This document shows positions 63,273-64,000 of a stretch of 64,000 nt of DNA, piece after piece. Location of the stretch: contig JAHDXT010000010.1 in assembly GCA_023384095.1 (NCBI GenBank), positions 1-64,000 of the forward strand. The letters run 5' to 3'. Position numbers and translations under genes: made by a program. This stretch comes from Hyphomicrobiaceae bacterium. Lineage in GTDB: Bacteria; Pseudomonadota; Alphaproteobacteria; Rhizobiales; Hyphomicrobiaceae. Position 1 is the first letter of the stretch; the number at the start of each line of letters is the position of its first letter. The notes under the pieces were generated by a model, which had not been told where the DNA came from, made no database searches, and saw nothing but the letters and a program-made list of their open reading frames with translations.

Positions 63273-63394
63273 GTTGCTTAACGGGTAGCTAGCCGATTGG
63301 AATCGCAGCAGAATCGCGCAACAGCAGCATTCGCGGGCCGCCATCGCCCGCGATGCGTCCGCCTAAGAAATAGGCAATATTCAGATTCTGCCGT

Positions 63395-64000
63395 CTAACT
63401 AACCAGGAATGCTGTGTCGCGCCTGCGGACCAACCCTTCCTGCGCGACCGATGCCACCAGCACGCCGGCTCGCGTGTAGAAGCTGCCGAGGCAGAAGCCG
63501 CGCGCGCCATGAGCAGTTGGGCTGTTCTGGGCGTAGAGCAGCCATTCGTCGGCCCGGAACGGCCGGTGCAGCCACAGCGCGTGGTCGAGGCTGGCGAGCT
63601 GGATATCCTTGTCGAACATAAGCTTGCCGTGCGCGATCAGCGCCGTGTCGAGGAGCGTGAAATCGGAGGCGTAGGCGAGGACGCACTGGTGCAGCTTGGG
63701 ATCGTCCGGCAGGGCGCCGTTGGCGCGCATCCAGGTGTACTGCATGGGGGGCGCCTTCTCCCGCTTGAGGTAGCGCGCGATATCGGCCGGCCGCATCTCG
63801 ATGGGGCGCTCTCGCTCCCAGTAGAAGCGCATGTTCTCCGGCAGCCGGGCGACGAGATGCTCCCTGAGCTCCTGCTCGCTCGGCAGGTCCTCGGGCGCGG
63901 GGACGTCCGGCATCGGGCTGTAGTGCTCGAAGCCTTCCTCCGCCTTGTGGAAGGAGACGCTCATCGTGAAAATGGCGCGGCCGTGCTGGATCGCTTTGAC
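63395..64000 (-). CDS. tesB: Acyl-CoA thioesterase II, 5' partial
   Basis: The frame is open to the window end and starts in TesB sequence (IQHGRAIFTMSVSFHKAEEG), so the N-terminal third is missing. The double-hotdog C-terminal half is complete: YASDFTLLDTAL holds the catalytic Asp, LDHALWLHRPFRADEWLLY and GSFYTRAGVLVASVAQEGLVR the Thr/Gln side. It hydrolyses medium- and long-chain acyl-CoA. Confidence 0.94.
   Translation of the reverse strand, partial: VKAIQHGRAIFTMSVSFHKAEEGFEHYSPMPDVPAPEDLPSEQELREHLVARLPENMRFYWERERPIEMRPADIARYLKREKAPPMQYTWMRANGALPDDPKLHQCVLAYASDFTLLDTALIAHGKLMFDKDIQLASLDHALWLHRPFRADEWLLYAQNSPTAHGARGFCLGSFYTRAGVLVASVAQEGLVRRRDTAFLVS

Overview
The window is high-GC bacterial chromosome from an alphaproteobacterium, most likely order Hyphomicrobiales (Rhizobiales). 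Three things point there: the gene order Tim44-fxsA-secB / dnaQ-coaE-maf-ppsR / hemE-hemJ-rho / mnmE-mnmG-rsmG-parA-parB, lineage families such as DUF2865, DUF2628 and IalB, and GC-rich interspersed repeats typical of that order. I cannot name a genus. Most of the content is core housekeeping.

Layout. 1-3.3 kb: error-prone polymerase dnaE2, cut by the window start and carrying several GC-rich palindromic repeats translated in frame. 3.4-9.8 kb: a gamma-glutamyltransferase, a ThiO-like flavoprotein and a three-domain lipid-recycling protein (MFS + PlsC + acyl-ACP synthetase). 9.9-14.2 kb: hisH-DUF2628-hisB, divergent from hslV-SMR-hslU. 14.2-16.4 kb: small enzymes and a DUF2865 exported protein. 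16.5-21.7 kb: a minus-strand group of quinone oxidoreductase, TAXI-TRAP transporter and SDR. 21.8-30.3 kb: RNA methyltransferase, IalB, Smr, MltA, Tim44, FxsA, SecB, DnaQ, CoaE, Maf and PpsR, ending at a gene-poor stretch before hemE that has the features of the chromosomal replication origin (DnaA-like boxes, clustered GANTC sites, coding-strand switch). 30.3-42.2 kb: hemE-hemJ-rho, GNAT, YyaL, mnmE-mnmG-rsmG-parA-parB, with two parS sites. 42.5-50.6 kb: hisE-coaA, an extraordinary exported Arg/Tyr repeat protein, an adenosine kinase-like protein and holA-lptE-leuS. 50.6-53.7 kb: a class II Fic gene behind an array of helically phased TGAAC sites, then yggS and an unknown protein. 53.7-64 kb: a gene-free stretch, an aminotransferase, ftsK-lolA, a candidate small RNA with a strong terminator, a cAMP-type sensor, a response regulator, an L,D-transpeptidase, amtB-glnK and the 3' part of tesB.

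Functionally the centre of the window is an origin-proximal chromosome replication and segregation block: origin, parS, ParA/ParB, DnaQ, HolA and, further out, FtsK. Envelope genes (MltA, LptE, LolA, L,D-transpeptidase) and protein quality control (HslUV, SecB) surround it. The most unusual items are (a) repeats colonising the dnaE2 reading frame, (b) the Arg/Tyr repeat protein, (c) the phased site array upstream of fic, and (d) the candidate RNA after lolA. No tRNA, rRNA, CRISPR array, transposase or prophage gene was recognised.
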